DNA from: Steinernema hermaphroditum
Lineage: Eukaryota; Nematoda; Chromadorea; Rhabditida; Steinernematidae
Reading direction: 5' to 3'
DNA length: 64,000 nt
NCBI GenBank assembly: GCA_030435675.1
Contig: CM059621.1
Coordinates: forward strand, 16,740,001-16,804,000
Each line of letters begins with the position of its first letter. The stretch's first letter is position 1. Made by a program: the position numbers and the translations under genes. This document shows positions 1 to 11,504 of this stretch, in pieces. Below the pieces are notes generated by a model. That model was given only the letters and a program-made list of their open reading frames with translations, did no database searches and was not told the origin of the DNA.

Positions 1-84
1 GCTAAAAGGGTGATATGCTTCAGGGGGTGAGAGTCTATCGATGAAAAGCGGACATAAATGGCGCTGGCGATAGTGTTTGGCCAC

Positions 85-160
85 GCCGCCAGTGGCTCAC
101 TGCAATGTTTTCCAAACGGCGCTTTCGAGGTCGAGGTTCGAGGCCTCACAGAGGCAGTTT
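85..160 (+). repeat. tRNA-like SINE head (TGGCTCA type)
   Basis: An A-box-like TGGCTCACTGC (93-103) is followed by a B box GGTTCGAGGCC (135-145). The same TGGCTCATTGCGAA type of A box recurs at about 7651-7666 (minus), 35406-35421 (minus) and 43191-43206 (plus), so this is one member of a dispersed family. There is no convincing acceptor stem, so it is not called as a functional tRNA. Confidence 0.5.
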
Positions 161-430
161 CGCGCAACGGTTTATCCTCTATGGGAAATCGTTTAACTGA
201 GCTGCCGAGAAGAAGAAGAACGTCAACCGGACGTTTCACTGATAGCAGTGAGATGTAATGTGAACGTTCGACACTTTTTCTAACTTAGAAATGATATCGA
301 TTGTGAAGATGAAAACTGGCAAAAATCACACAGAATCTTTTGACGGTTTTGGAGTGAAAATCGACTTAAACTGGGACGCTTTTGGCTTGAAAACATGGCT
401 CCTTGTAAGCCTCAGTATGATGAAGTCCAT

Positions 431-897
431 TGAATATCAAAGGCTTTTTTGGTATTCATTCCCTAATTGCGAGAATTATTCAAAATCGATCCACAAGGGA
501 GCCTTCAAGTATCACAAAGGAAACCTCTCGCTTGCGACATGGGTGGTCAAGTGGGGCGCCGGTGGAACGCCACATTTGACATCCGGGTTCGAGTCCGGCC
601 TCCGGCAGCGAATTCAGATGGCATTCGATTCAACGGAAGTCACCTAGCACGCTGCCCATAGAAGTGGTCGCCTCCTAGCAGTCCTCTGTCGATCAGTAAG
701 TGGAGTGTATACGAGGTGTCGTACATTTTTTTTGTCAGATTTTGTTTCCTTCCATTAATTTCCATAGTCCTGCGTCACATAAGGACTCACATAGGAGAGA
801 AGCATCGTCTAGATGTTGGAGACTCGAGAGCCAATCGGATTTTGGAAAAAATCTGATCTTTTGCATTGACACAGAAAAAGAGGAGCCTTCCCTGAGA
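431..897 (+). repeat. tRNA-related interspersed repeat, copy 1
   Basis: This block of about 470 bp is closely repeated at about 27863-28363. It contains a Pol III-like A box (TGGTCAAGTGG, 544-554) and a perfect B box (GGTTCGAGTCC, 586-596), spaced as in a tRNA, so part of it derives from a tRNA. About 110 bp precede the A box, so the tRNA part is internal and the whole may be a SINE inside a larger element. The right end lies about 55 bp from an exon of a broken receptor gene on the minus strand, in the place where the rest of that gene should be. Confidence 0.7.
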
Positions 898-950
898 GAC
901 GGTGGTATGCCTCTCAAGTGGAAAAGAATGGATCTTAAGCAAACACTCAC

Positions 951-1821
951 CACCTTTATATTGGACGTAATCGACTTGAGCACCTTATATCGATGAGCGG
1001 CGATCATAAAGGTCGCCATCTGGGCGACATGGTCCCCATAGACCAAAACAGCTCCGGTAGCAAGACAAACACTTTTCTTGTAGTTCTTCATCATGACCAG
1101 TTGGGTGCTCACTCTAGCCAATCCGAACAGACCTGCAAGTGATCTTATAAAAATAATCCTCTTGATTATTATCGATTTGGACGAAGAGATTCCATTTCGT
1201 ACCATCGATTGCAGCTTTCTAACACTTCTTGAAGTCGCGCAGGAACGATTCAGAAGGGAAGAATTCACAGACTGCAATTATTCACCCCCATTCACCCTTA
1301 GAAATATGGGGTTTATACATGAATGCAGCCCACCCAATTTGAACATCCGTTGTCACGTTCATGAACATTAAGAAGAGTCATCATCGTTCTATAGTCATCA
1401 AGAACCCAAAAATATTCATCCGAGAGAACATAGTGACGTCATGCACTGAATTGATCAGCCAGGATCAGTCAAAACCCGAACGGCTCCGAACCGATGCCAG
1501 TTGAGCTTCTGACAAGTTATAGGATCCCTATCAGGGCTGTGCACAATGTCGAGTTTCAAGATCTCGAGAAATCTTGTCTAGCACAACCCTTATCCCTATC
1601 ATTACCCATGAAAAAATGCACCTCATGTCAGGTGTTAACTTACCGAGGATGATTCCCGATACGGACAGTAAAACCAACAACTTATTGAGGCGCTCCTTTC
1701 TGAGAGATTTCCGAAGACATATGAAGAGAACGGCGAAGGAGTTCAGCAACACGGCCGGCACGAGAAGCGCTATCCTCATGCCTATCACAAGAGGCAGATC
1801 ATCGACAGCCATCGCCGACAC
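951..1821 (-). pseudogene. Truncated Srsx-like 7TM receptor gene (exons 1-2 only)
   Basis: Two exons match the first half of the receptor genes at 5635-6756 and 7924-9174. Exon 1 (1821 to 1644) encodes an N-terminus and TM1-TM2 with a GIILG end and a GTAAG donor in phase 1. Exon 2 (1132 to 951) encodes the segment ending SNIKV, with a TTGCAG acceptor and a GTGAGT donor; its 182-nt length equals exon 2 of the 5.6-kb gene. The intron between them is 511 nt, much longer than in the relatives. The TM3 motif reads AHR where the relatives have DR. Exons 3 and 4 (TM4-TM7) are absent: downstream sequence runs into a tRNA-related repeat. I infer a receptor gene cut by repeat insertion or deletion. The missing part could lie off the window edge, but no intact exon 3 is seen in the first 900 bases. 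Confidence 0.75.
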
Positions 1822-1899
1822 AAAATGGGACCCGTCACCACGGCTCCGAGAATATGCAACACTGCCGAGTTCTTGGGATTACGTGCCGTTTATGTTAAC

Positions 1900-4800
1900 A
1901 AAATTAATATTTACTCGACGCCGCCAGGAGGCCGCGCAAAGCCAATTACTAAAAATTTACTTACAACTTACAGCCAAATGTCGCCATGGCGGTGGTCGTG
2001 CAGTAATAGGATAGTGATTGGAGAAATATTTGATTTGCGCGGACCTGTGTGGGTTCGGCGTTCTGCAAAGGTCGTTATAGTTCTACGTCAATGGCCTTAT
2101 TGGTTTTGTGATATTTTGTGTTTATTTTTAGTCATATGTTGTTGTTGATGTACGATTGCATATGCTTCTTTGTCTGTCTCAGTAGGGCTGACGAGTTCCG
2201 ACCAGGGCTGTGCGAGTGTCGAGACTGTCGGGCGGAATTTTTGAGAGGCCGAAAACCCCTCGAGTGTTGAGACTGTACAAAGTTCTGGCCCGCTTAAAGA
2301 TTACAAATGATTTCGGACACGGACTCTTTCGGACATGGAAGTATCAGGTGGGAAATTGTCATGTTTTCCCAATGGGACGCAAATTTGTGATGTGGTCGCA
2401 CGGTGCTTACGATCTTCTTGGCGAGACGGTTGTTCGGCTTGGATTGGAACGGGGCGATCAACAACGCCGGTCGAAGACGACTCAACTCCTCCGAGTGAAC
2501 CTGAGAAAAAGCGAGTGGACGACCCGCTGGGGACACAAATGAGAGACCTCTGCGAGTGTTTAAATTGGTGACGCCTCGGAAGCATTCATTCGCCTTCGCA
2601 TCTAATAGACGGACCGCGGAATATGTTTCGGAACTGTAGAGCAAGGCGGGGAGAAAACACTGATCGAAAAGGCGTCGTTTCCATTACGTATTTTCAGACT
2701 AGGATTTCGAAAACTGCGTAAATGCATTTGGGACTTTCGCCATTCGGGACCCAACTCTTCGATCTTCTCGATCTTGCTCGAGATCGGAACATTAGCGGAA
2801 TTGCTCCAAGTCTCAAGACTCGAGTAACATCTCTGATCGTCGACATCACTCTATAGGAAACTTAGTCCTTCTTACAACTTAGATTTCAGTCGAGCTATGT
2901 ACAAAATTGGCAAAATCTGTTCGACTAGTTAACATACCAACGCAATCTGGTTCACATCACATACGTTTCCAACTGGCTTGTGCTAAATCAATATGCGGAA
3001 AGGCGTTACCGTAATAATGCAAAGTTAGTTCGCAACTCTGGCCGTTGGCCTTGGGTACCACGAGAGCAATCTCATTATCGCGTACTCCGTTCCTGGTTTG
3101 TTTGGACTTGGCCAAAGTTTATTTGCTATTCGCGACACATGCATATAACGATATCATGGCCGCTGACTCTGGAGACAATCCCTTGGACTTGACTTATATA
3201 AAAAGGCTTTTGGGTTTATGGCGAATGGGGAAAAACCTTCCCCAGCTGTTAGCTACTTATAAGCGCCCGATGCTCAGCTAATCACTTGATCTAGGACTCA
3301 TTGTAGGCACGTGGAAGAGTGTCTGTCTAGACGGACAGCTGTCAAAAGGAATCAGGTCATTTGGAGTGCACCAAAGACAGTGGAAGATACTCTTAAAGGG
3401 CCTATAGCTTCCACCCTTCAGATTACCGGTGTGGTCTGCTGCGCAATTCTAGTCGTACATCGGACTCCCGTAGGTCGGATTATCCAGATAGTACAGAACA
3501 GATAAAAATTGGCTGATAGCTGGAAAATCTCTAATGTTCGATTCTCAAATATTCACTTCTCAAATGTCTGATCGACGGCAAGACACCCGCGAACAAGTAG
3601 CGATCAATCTTTTTCCAATAAGTAGCTTAAGTTTACTTGTAGAAGAGCACATTAAATGACATTCTAATCGCTGAACAATATGGCAGTGTAGGGCACAAGA
3701 GAAGACTTTCCAGTCCTAGGGAATCAGGACAAATCGACTTCGGAGAACTCGTCGTAGCACACGCTTTCCGCATATCTCACCTCCTTCAGCACATCATCTG
3801 TCACCGCTTTGCCTTCACTAGAAGGTCGAACTTTTCGTGAGATGGAAATGCCAAAGAAATTCAAAATCTAAACTCAATTTCACATATGAATTCATGGAAT
3901 AGTGTGCTTACCAATCGGACGATCGATCGAATGGAGGCCATTGAAAGTGATGAACACCACTATGACGCTCACTTTTAACATGTTCGTAGTTTGGGGAACT
4001 GAATATAGATGAGTGAACGTTGACTCGATGGTGTTCTAAAGGGCAGGAAAGTCCGATTTGCATGCCGAGCGCCGTGGTCGAAAGGACAAAGGACTTGCAA
4101 GGGTGCGTGACGAAGGCCACAGGTTGAAATGCTGATGGCACTTTGGTGACGTCTTCCGCACGTGAACAGCATAGAGTGTACTGTCGCTGTGGTGAATCAC
4201 AAAAACTTTCGATTATCGAGATGCAATCGACACCGCCAAGCTCAAATAGTTTGTGCATGGCACAGGTAGTCCGGTCATCGGTTTTTGTGCCGGTGGCATG
4301 CCATATCCCGGGGAATGGGTGCTGAGGAAAAGAGGTCCTAGCTCATATCTTATATGCGACGAAAATTTAATTTCTTCTCAGTGTCAATACCCGGAAAAAA
4401 GAGAATTTATACCCATCATGTCGAAAGCCACCAACTTCAACTTCGATTGCGATCAGCGCTGATCCAAATTTTGGAGAATTTATTCAGCTTTCGACCGATA
4501 CCAAAGACACCAGAAACAGACGAATATCCAGAGAGGAGTAGGAGTGGAAAAATGTGTCGTTCGAAAAGGCATTCAACATTTTTTAAATCTTTTTTTTTCT
4601 AAATTTTTGAGCTAAATTAAAGACACATATCTAGAATTTGCTGCTCTTAAAAATGAGCTTAAGTACATCGCTGCAAAATTTTTCTACGAATTTATATCGG
4701 TTTTTTTATGCAAAAACCACAAAGGGGTCTATATCGGGCTCCTGATACGATTTTGTCCCGAAATTTAAAGGCTTTTCTGCACTATTTACGAGCAGACATT

Positions 4801-5600
4801 CATGAAAGTGTCATCTCCCATGAAAAGGGCACAAATTAAGCAATAGAACGTTAAGCGAAAGGCTCTCCACCTTGGACTAATGGGTCAAGTGTTTGTCATT
4901 TCCACGAGAATCTGTTATTAGATTATCGTGCAAGGCGACCTCGGGAAACTTGTGTTTCGATGACCGGCCGGGGAGTGAAGCTTTTCCTTTTTTGGCAGAC
5001 GAAGTCTTTCATTTGTTTCGGTAACGGCGGCTCCCAGAGGGTCTGGGGAGCCGCAGTTCCGTCGTCTTGCCAAGATCTTCGATTCCTTATCCATCTCCAT
5101 TCACATAACCCAGGACATAAATAGATTCTCCTTCCGTGGCTTAACCGCCTGAGTGACTCGTCGATCGCTGCACACAAAGGACACAGAAATAGGTCACTGA
5201 CGTCACGAAGGATTGCTTCTTTTGAGTTCATTCAGCGTATTTTCGTAATTTGCGCAAAATAGCATGCGACATTTCAATTGAAATTGTTCGGTGAGCTAAA
5301 AGTGGAAAATGGGCCGAAGTTGCATTCCTGTGGCCGGATGTGACTCGAGTGCAATTATGAGATACTGAGCGTTATTATTTTAGTTATACTCACAGAACGT
5401 CCGTCTTTCTTGGGAGGATTTGGTGAAGACCAATTGAACGTATTCGATGGAATCTGGCCCTTGCCCTTGTCGCGAGCCTTCAACATCCCTATCCCCCATC
5501 CTTTATCCCCTATCTCTATCCAGCCCTCAGAGTACACCCAGAATGGCCAGAGACGCCTTTGAATTCAGACCCAACTCCGACGTGAATAACCAGCCTATAT
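1900..5600. other. Intergenic, no supported gene; dispersed repeats
   Basis: Short open frames exist on both strands but none has recognisable motifs, splice structure or codon bias like the real exons. A copy of the GGGCTGTGCGAG repeat starts near 2205 (another is in the remnant's intron near 1534). The stretch 2390-2560 and the block near 5025-5090 match the 'SPEGLEHQ' repeat family seen better at 54.4-54.9 kb. Confidence 0.6.
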
Positions 5601-5634
5601 CCAGTCTGAGCGTGCCCCACATTTTCAGCCAACC

Positions 5635-6756
5635 ATGGCCAACGTGGACGACCACATTGCCACGATGACCATCAAAATGATCATCTTCCTTCTTGCCTGT
5701 CCATCGAACATGTTCGTCATTTTCATCATCCTCAGATCGAAGGCCCTTCGAAGGGAGATGTTCAACATACTGATTGTCCTCTTGGCCATCGGCGACATTG
5801 TGCTGTGTAGGCGAACCAAACGGCTGAATCATCAATGTGTAGAACGCGGATTTAGGCACCTGTGGTCCAGCCCGTGTTGTCGCTCAGATGACCCTTCACT
5901 TCCACTACAACAACATCGTCTGTTTGGCCGTGGGAACTCCGCTTGTCTACGGAGACCACGTCACCCAGCTAGCCATGAGTCTCATCGCCGTTGACCGTAT
6001 CTACTCCGTTTGGAACATGACTATTCCGGTGGTCAAGGTACGGTAGATTCTGTATGGAATTGCTAGGGAAGGAGTGAACTTTGAAAGCTGCAAGTTCTTT
6101 CGAAAAACCCTACATTACAGCGCCACGACAAGCTCTACATCTCCGCCGTCCCCTTGACTCTCTTGGTCTGCCTCGTCCCAACTGGCATGATGTTCTTCGC
6201 CATCGAGCTCACCCCCACCTCGACCTGCCAGTTGGGACACAGTTGGTCGTCTGCCTTCAGCTCGTACATGTTCGCGTCCACTGTCTTTTTCTGTTTCGGA
6301 AATTTCGGTAGACCTCAGCTGTCTCTCCACACTTCATACAGCCTCATTTTAGTCGCTGTCGCCGCAGTCTTCGCCGTTTACTTCCACAGGGTCAAGACCA
6401 CAGCGTTCAAGTGCATCCCAAGACCCAAGAACTCCGTAAAACACATTCTCTTCGGCGTCGCAATGGTCTATCTCTTCTGCTGGTGCATCCCCAAAATAGC
6501 CATGTTCATGGTCTTGCGCTCCTCTGAAATGCCGGACATCACGGCAGAGATCTTTCAACTGGTGGCGCTCATGGGAGAGCTCCTGTCGACGGTGATGAAC
6601 GTCGTCGTGTACATGTACACTCACAAGGAGCTCCGAAGGGAAATCTTCGGCTTTATGGGATGGAACACGACGGTGGTGAGGCCGCTGACCAGCTTCGAGA
6701 TGGTAAAGCCGAGAAGAGCTTCTGAGCAGAATGTCGTTCCTTTCAGTATTTCTTAG
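5635..6756 (+). CDS. Srsx-like 7TM G-protein-coupled receptor (four exons, 314 aa)
   Basis: Predicted chemosensory-type membrane receptor. Exons are 5635-5806, 5856-6037, 6121-6307 and 6353-6756; phases fit throughout and give 314 codons plus stop. Exon 1 holds TM1-TM2 (FIILRSKALRREMFN between them, then LLAIGDIV). Exon 2 carries the TM3 end VDRIYSV, a DRY-like motif. Exon 3 has TM4-TM5 with the VPTGMMF turn. Exon 4 has TM6-TM7 ending NVVVYMYTHKELRREIFGF, where a NPxxY-type motif would lie. The start ATG is in good context (AACCATGG), 6 nt after ATTTTCAG, a possible trans-splice acceptor. Intron 3 (6308-6352, 45 nt) is in frame and free of stops; I removed it because the paralogue at 7.9 kb has a 45-nt intron at the same place and the sequence inside is not hydrophobic like its flanks. 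The family (nematode Srsx) is known; the ligand is not predictable. Confidence 0.85.
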
Positions 6757-7036
6757 ATATCGCGTCGATTCGTAATTTCTTGTTCTTGCTTATAAAATTT
6801 ATAGCCCATGTCTACACAAACGCCTTTGATTTATGTTTTGTCTGTACACATAGCCTCTTTTGTCTAATACAGAAAGGTGTGACTGCTGGTTTTTAATCTA
6901 TAAACACTCCAGGTAGTGAAGGAAACGCGATATTCCAGCAAATGTGATAATATTACAAAATATCAACCGGAACAATGACCAAGCACAGCCTTATGATATA
7001 AGTACATCCTCTCGGCTGTAATTGCCGATGTCTTTG

Positions 7037-7090
7037 TGGCTGAGCGCGAGTGCTTTGGGCTGCCGCGCTGAGCCGGCCGGGTTCGATTCC
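7037..7090 (+). repeat. tRNA-like SINE head
   Basis: The A box is TGGCTGAGCGCG and the B box GGTTCGATTCC, with tRNA-like spacing. The flanking bases do not form a clear seven-pair acceptor stem, so a functional tRNA is unlikely. Confidence 0.5.
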
Positions 7091-7612
7091 GCCCACGGGC
7101 AGTATCTCAAAGCGCCCGCTTCTTTAGTGAGCGCTTCCAACTAGCTGTCCAAAATCGAAATGCATCACCTATTTCCATTGCATCGCGTATTACATGTGAT
7201 GGTAGAAGTGCTGCAACATTTCCATTTTTCCACTTTTCGATGACACACGAATAAATATCGGGAGAAGCAGGGTTGTCTTCGAATATAATAATATAGAATA
7301 AAAGTCTTCGAATATCGAGTGGAATCTTTGCTATTCGAAGGTTTCGGATCGAATATCATTTCCAATTTCTTGGGAATCTTCTTATCAGCCTTTCGGCCTC
7401 CGGGGTTTTTCTCAGGACTTGAGACTCGCTTGCAGATTGTAAACGACATGGATTTTTTCTATTGTTCACACAGGTCATCAAAAATGGTCGCACCCTTGGG
7501 AAGCCACCTCCTTGTTGACAGAGACAGCCGTAAATTAAATGCTTTCCTATAGGGCGGATGTACGTGACAAGTTCTCATGTAGGAGAAGAAGCCACCATTA
7601 GCCGCCCGCGCC

Positions 7613-7666
7613 GGGAGTCGAACTCGCGACTCGCGGGCGGGAACGAAGAGCGTTCGCAATGAGCCA
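7613..7666 (-). repeat. tRNA-like SINE head (TGGCTCA type)
   Basis: Read on the minus strand, TGGCTCATTGCGAACG is followed by GAGTTCGACTCC. It is a member of the same family as the copies at 93, 35.4 and 43.2 kb. Confidence 0.55.
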
Positions 7667-7923
7667 CTCGAGCATCGGACGGGACGTGCGCCAACATCAC
7701 TTATGCCGGTCCTTCGCGAGCATCTCACCAAAGTAAACGTTTCGAAGTCATTTGTGTGACCGGTTTTCGTAAATAAATAGCTTGCATCATAAAAACTATA
7801 ATTTCTGTGTTGCTTTCCTGAGAGACATTGTCTCCTTGTTAGGCGAGCACGTTCCACGAAGAATGGCACGCGATTATCGATGCATCAGGGAACGCCCATG
7901 GGATAGGAGGCCGTTCTCTCGCT

Positions 7924-9174
7924 ATGGCTCAGATCATTACAATGGGACTCATGCTGGACGAACACCCTGGAGTTGTCGCCCTACGAGTTGTTATCTTCGC
8001 CGTGGGAGCCATTGGAAACGGCTTCATCGTCTTCCTTATTTTGAGGAGCACCAAGATTCGCTCTGAGAAGTTCAACTTGCTCATTGTTCTCCTAGCCATT
8101 GGCGACATCATCTTAGGTAGGTTCTGAGAGCAAAATTCCGTGTGTATTGGTCGGATCTCACTTGATCATATGGGAAAATGAGGGTGGATTCTCACGGTCA
8201 CATGACTAGCTCACGGTCATCTAAATGGTTAGTGATCATCCAGCATGACAAATGGAAGAAAGGACGTCCAAAGGGTCCATCAGAGTCCCGACAGGATCTG
8301 TTGTATAAACCTACAGAAACCATCCTTTCTTCAACTTTCCTTTCAGCGTTCGGCGCGGCCGTCAGATCGCTTCAATTCGTATTCATCAGAAATGGAAAAT
8401 ACCAACAGATCACCTGCTTGGCCCTCGGAAGCCCGATGATCCTCGGCGACCATGTCACTCAGATCGCCATGCTTCTCATCGCCATCGATCGTCTAGACAG
8501 CGTCTTCCGTTTGATTAAAATTGGCACCGATGTAGGCTAGTGGCACATTCACCATCTACGTCCATCTTTAGGCAATGTACAACTGCTATATCGTGGCCAT
8601 TCCATCGGTTTTGCTCTTCTCTCTCATCCCTACAGGTCTCCTTTTCATCGGAAACGACATGTCCAGAGAAATGTGCACTATAGCGGCGATTTGGAATGCC
8701 CGATTTGGGAATTACATGTTCGCCATTATGATAGTCTTCAACGTCTCTATCTTAGGTCTGTCCAGGGAACATTTCACTTTGCCTCAATGTCCGAATCTAG
8801 CCCTCTACTTGGCCATCTTCATCCTCTTCAAACGATACACAAGACGCACAATTTTGACGTCCCTGTCCAGCTCCCGATGTAACTTCCAGCCGATCGTCTA
8901 CGGCGTGGTCACCGTCTACTTCCTCCTGTGGTGCATTCCCAAGTGGATCATGTTCGGACTGAAAATCGCCCAAAATTTCGGGCCTCTCCTCGAATTGGCC
9001 TCTTTTATGGTCGGCGTGTTTGAGCAGCTCTCAGCCTGTGTCAACATCCTCGTCTATGGCTACACTCATCGGGACCTTCGGAATTCGATGAAGTCGTTCT
9101 TTTCGAAGAAGACGCCTGCGGCGACCCACTTCCAAGTGAACACCGTTTCGTCGTCTGTGAGAAGAACACATTAA
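7924..9174 (+). CDS. Srsx-like 7TM G-protein-coupled receptor (four exons, 311 aa)
   Basis: Paralogue of the gene at 5635-6756, in the same orientation. Exons are 7924-8116, 8347-8531, 8572-8755 and 8801-9174, all phases consistent. Motifs in order are FLILRSTKIRSEKFN between TM1 and TM2, LLAIGDII, IAIDRLDSV at the end of TM3, SLIPTGLLFIG after TM4, VYFLLWCIPKW in TM6, and NILVYGYTHRDLRNS at the end of TM7. Intron 3 (8756-8800) is 45 nt, begins GTCTGT, ends TCTAG and is stop-free in frame, so it could be retained; removing it joins TM5 as VSILALYLAIF, which aligns with the paralogue. Intron 1 (230 nt) is longer than the relatives' usual size. Start chosen at the ATG just before the conserved N-terminal hydrophobic segment. 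Ligand unknown; probably chemosensory. Confidence 0.85.
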
Positions 9175-9580
9175 TGCGATTAGCTTTGCGTCTTGAATGG
9201 AATGAAATGGATAATGTGTATCTTTAAATCTGTAGGCATGAACATCTGAATCTCCCAAGTGCGTAGCGGAGTATGTGTGGTCGTTGTGCGACTCTCCTTG
9301 ACTCTTCCCTACTAAGAATTCCTTACTTCGAGTCGGTTCCCAGAACGCTTCTTCAGATACCGGAGCCGACTGGTCGACGTAGACAAGAAACAGGAATGCA
9401 GACGCTAGTTGTCTGTGTTTGTTTGCTTACAGACTCATTGTAGACTATCTGACTTGCTCTTTCAAATGCGTCTCCAAACGACTTCCCTGATCGGAGTCCA
9501 AGAGAATGGAACCGACCACATAGCATCGCTTTCCTCTCGTATTAGGTCGGTGTCCTACTCACGTTCGCCAGAGCGTCGAC

Positions 9581-10234
9581 ATGTCATCCGAACAACTCAA
9601 GAACAAAGGGCGTAAACGTATGTATACGGAAGATCAGCTGGATGTTCTTAACGCCTGTTATGCCAAGAGAAAGAATGTCGGCGAGGAAAAGTATAGGCTC
9701 ATCAAGGAGACAGGACTGACGGGAGTTCAGATCATGAAGTGGTTCGAGAATAGGCGAAGGAAGGATAAAAAAGATCTCGTTGAGTCCAGAGACAGTCCGA
9801 GGCTCGCCCGCCTAGAGCTCCAAGTCCCAGAGAGCAAGTCGAACGTTGAAGGCTCTTTGGGAGAGGCACCACTGGGTACGTCCGCTGTGGCGAGTTCCCT
9901 TGGAGACATACAGACCATCAACGCTCTCGCGAATATTCGCTTCGGAAAAGGCCTCTCTGAACTGACTCTGCCAGAAGGTCTGGAAATCGCCGAAGAGATA
10001 GGGAAGGTTCAGAGTCTCCTGGAAGAAAACGAAGATGATGACCCACAGGCTACGTACACGAAGGACCAAGTAGAAGCAATGAAGGAAGCCTTCGAGAAAC
10101 ACCAATACATCAGAACCCTGGACTGCTCCAAACTGTCAGCGAGTATTGGGCTATCCAAGAAGCTGATCCGCCGCTGGTTCCAAAGTCGAAGGTATCGCGT
10201 TAACCGGAAATTGAATCCACCGCCCTCTCAATAA
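9581..10234 (+). CDS. Intronless protein with two divergent homeodomains (217 aa)
   Basis: Probable nuclear DNA-binding protein. Homeodomain 1 spans about residues 7-66 and has the recognition helix IMKWFENRRRKDKK, with Trp48, Phe49 and Asn51 of the consensus in place. Homeodomain 2 spans about residues 152-211 and reads LIRRWFQSRRYRVNRK: Trp48 and Phe49 are kept but the near-invariant Asn51 is Ser. The linker (about 67-150) is Ser/Gly/Glu-rich and ends with an acidic stretch NEDDD. There is no intron in a neighbourhood where every multi-domain gene has several, which suggests a retrocopy or an old intronless gene. An AATAAA lies about 33 bases after the stop (10267). Double-homeodomain proteins are known in nematodes and (as DUX) in mammals, but I cannot assign an orthologue. 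The end of the CDS is about 100 bp from the end of the NAP1 gene on the other strand. Confidence 0.8.
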   Translation: MSSEQLKNKGRKRMYTEDQLDVLNACYAKRKNVGEEKYRLIKETGLTGVQIMKWFENRRRKDKKDLVESRDSPRLARLELQVPESKSNVEGSLGEAPLGTSAVASSLGDIQTINALANIRFGKGLSELTLPEGLEIAEEIGKVQSLLEENEDDDPQATYTKDQVEAMKEAFEKHQYIRTLDCSKLSASIGLSKKLIRRWFQSRRYRVNRKLNPPPSQ

Positions 10235-10332
10235 CTCTGACAAACTCCACACAGCAGTCATGCCTAAAATAAATCAGAAACAAAACACATTCTATTGCAG
10301 ACTACACAAAGTCATCACAAAACATATCATGG

Positions 10333-11488
10333 TCATTCCTCGGCTTCGTTTTCATCTTCATTCTCATCGCCTTCTTCTTCATCGTCCACATCAAGGTCGA
10401 GGTCGCCGAACTCGTCATCAGATTCTTCGTCTTCCGTAATCTCGGCGGTGTAGAAGAGCACTGCACGGGGAATCAGGTCCTCGCGGATTTCGTCTCCAAT
10501 GGTGTAATCGTGCTCCATCGCATCCAATGCTTCGAACTAAATGCCGAGTTCAGTGACATGCGCCATCATAACGTGCCGCTTACATCATCCTTGTCGGCCG
10601 GCTTGGGCGGAGCTTCAAAGAAGTTGAAGAAGCTGTCCTGCTTCACGGTCTTGATGGACATCTTCATTCCGCCCACCTTCGTGCGGTACCTCGTCTTGAT
10701 CACCTTCTTTGTGATGTTCTTCCCCTCGTACCAGTCGATCTTCGTGCTAAAGAGTCATGTCAGTGGCCATAGGACAGAGCACGAGCTCTACCCGGTTATC
10801 TCTTTGACTTGTGGTCCGTCAAAGCTGAACGGATGTTCGGGGTCCGGGGTGATGTCCAGAACATAGCGCTTCTCTAGAACGCTGTTCGTGAAGTACTCGT
10901 TCCGGTCGAAGTGGAAACGCAGAGTGAACGCCTAAAGTACCCACAGACTAGCACAGATTTGAACAAGCGAGCTCGTACGGGAGGAGCAGTTTCGATGGCA
11001 CAAGTGATATCGTTCAAGCGCGCAAGCAGCCTCGCGTCATCTTCGCAGATCATGTCGCTGGTGGGCGGGAAGTTCATGAGCGCGTGCAGCCAGAATTCGG
11101 GAATTCCTCGCTCGCCCTTCTCAGGATTCTCTTTGTTCCACTGCTGCTCGAGCTTCTGAAACAAAAACTTCCTTTATCAGAGCGCCAAGGCCAAGCGCAC
11201 CTCAAGCTCTTCTTTGTCCACATCGTGGAACAAACTGATGTTCGCCTCTTCGTCCGTGGGCTCCTTGGCACCGGTGACGAATGCGTGCCGTTCTTCATGC
11301 AGCTTGTCGAACAGCAGCTGGAACTCCTGGTCCACCTCTTGCAGTCGCTGGAAGTACTTCGCTTCCAGGTCGATGGCCCTGCGCTGAATGTTCTTCACGG
11401 CGCGCACGGTTCGGCGCGTCTTCTCGGTCGTGTCGGCCATGTGAGGAGGGAACGGGATGGAAAGATCGCATTCCGCGGGGACTCCCAT
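10333..11488 (-). CDS. nap-1: NAP1-family nucleosome assembly protein (five exons, 323 aa)
   Basis: NAP1 proteins are histone H2A-H2B chaperones working in nucleus and cytoplasm. Exons on the minus strand are 11488-11201, 11155-10979, 10931-10792, 10746-10584 and 10536-10333; phases agree and give 323 codons plus stop. Family landmarks are, in order, the long dimerisation helix with AVKNIQRRAIDLEAKYFQ, GIPEFWLHALMNFPPTSDMI, FTLRFHFDRNEYFTNSVLEK, IDWYEGKNIT, DSFFNFFEAPP, and a C-terminal acidic tail starting EDEESDDEFGDLDLDVDDEE. Length is slightly shorter than typical NAP1 (about 350-390), because the N-terminus is short. A TTTTAG acceptor ending at 11504, 16 bases before the ATG, may be a trans-splice or 5' UTR intron site. 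An alternative in-frame Met lies at codon 17 (11440). Confidence 0.92.
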
Positions 11489-11504
11489 TTCGAAAATAAA
11501 TTTC

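Larger units (their letters stand above)
6757..7923. other. Spacer with two tRNA-like SINE heads
   Basis: This spacer between two receptor genes contains two tRNA-like units. At 7037-7090 (plus) an A box TGGCTGAGCGCG is followed by a B box GGTTCGATTCC. At 7613-7666 (minus) the TGGCTCATTGCGAACG A box is followed by a GAGTTCGACTCC B box. No other coding signal is supported. Confidence 0.6.

Noticed and set aside
3908..4258. Minus-strand frame with several Cys, like a small secreted protein
   Set aside because: No signal peptide, no Cys pattern I recognise, and no conserved partner.
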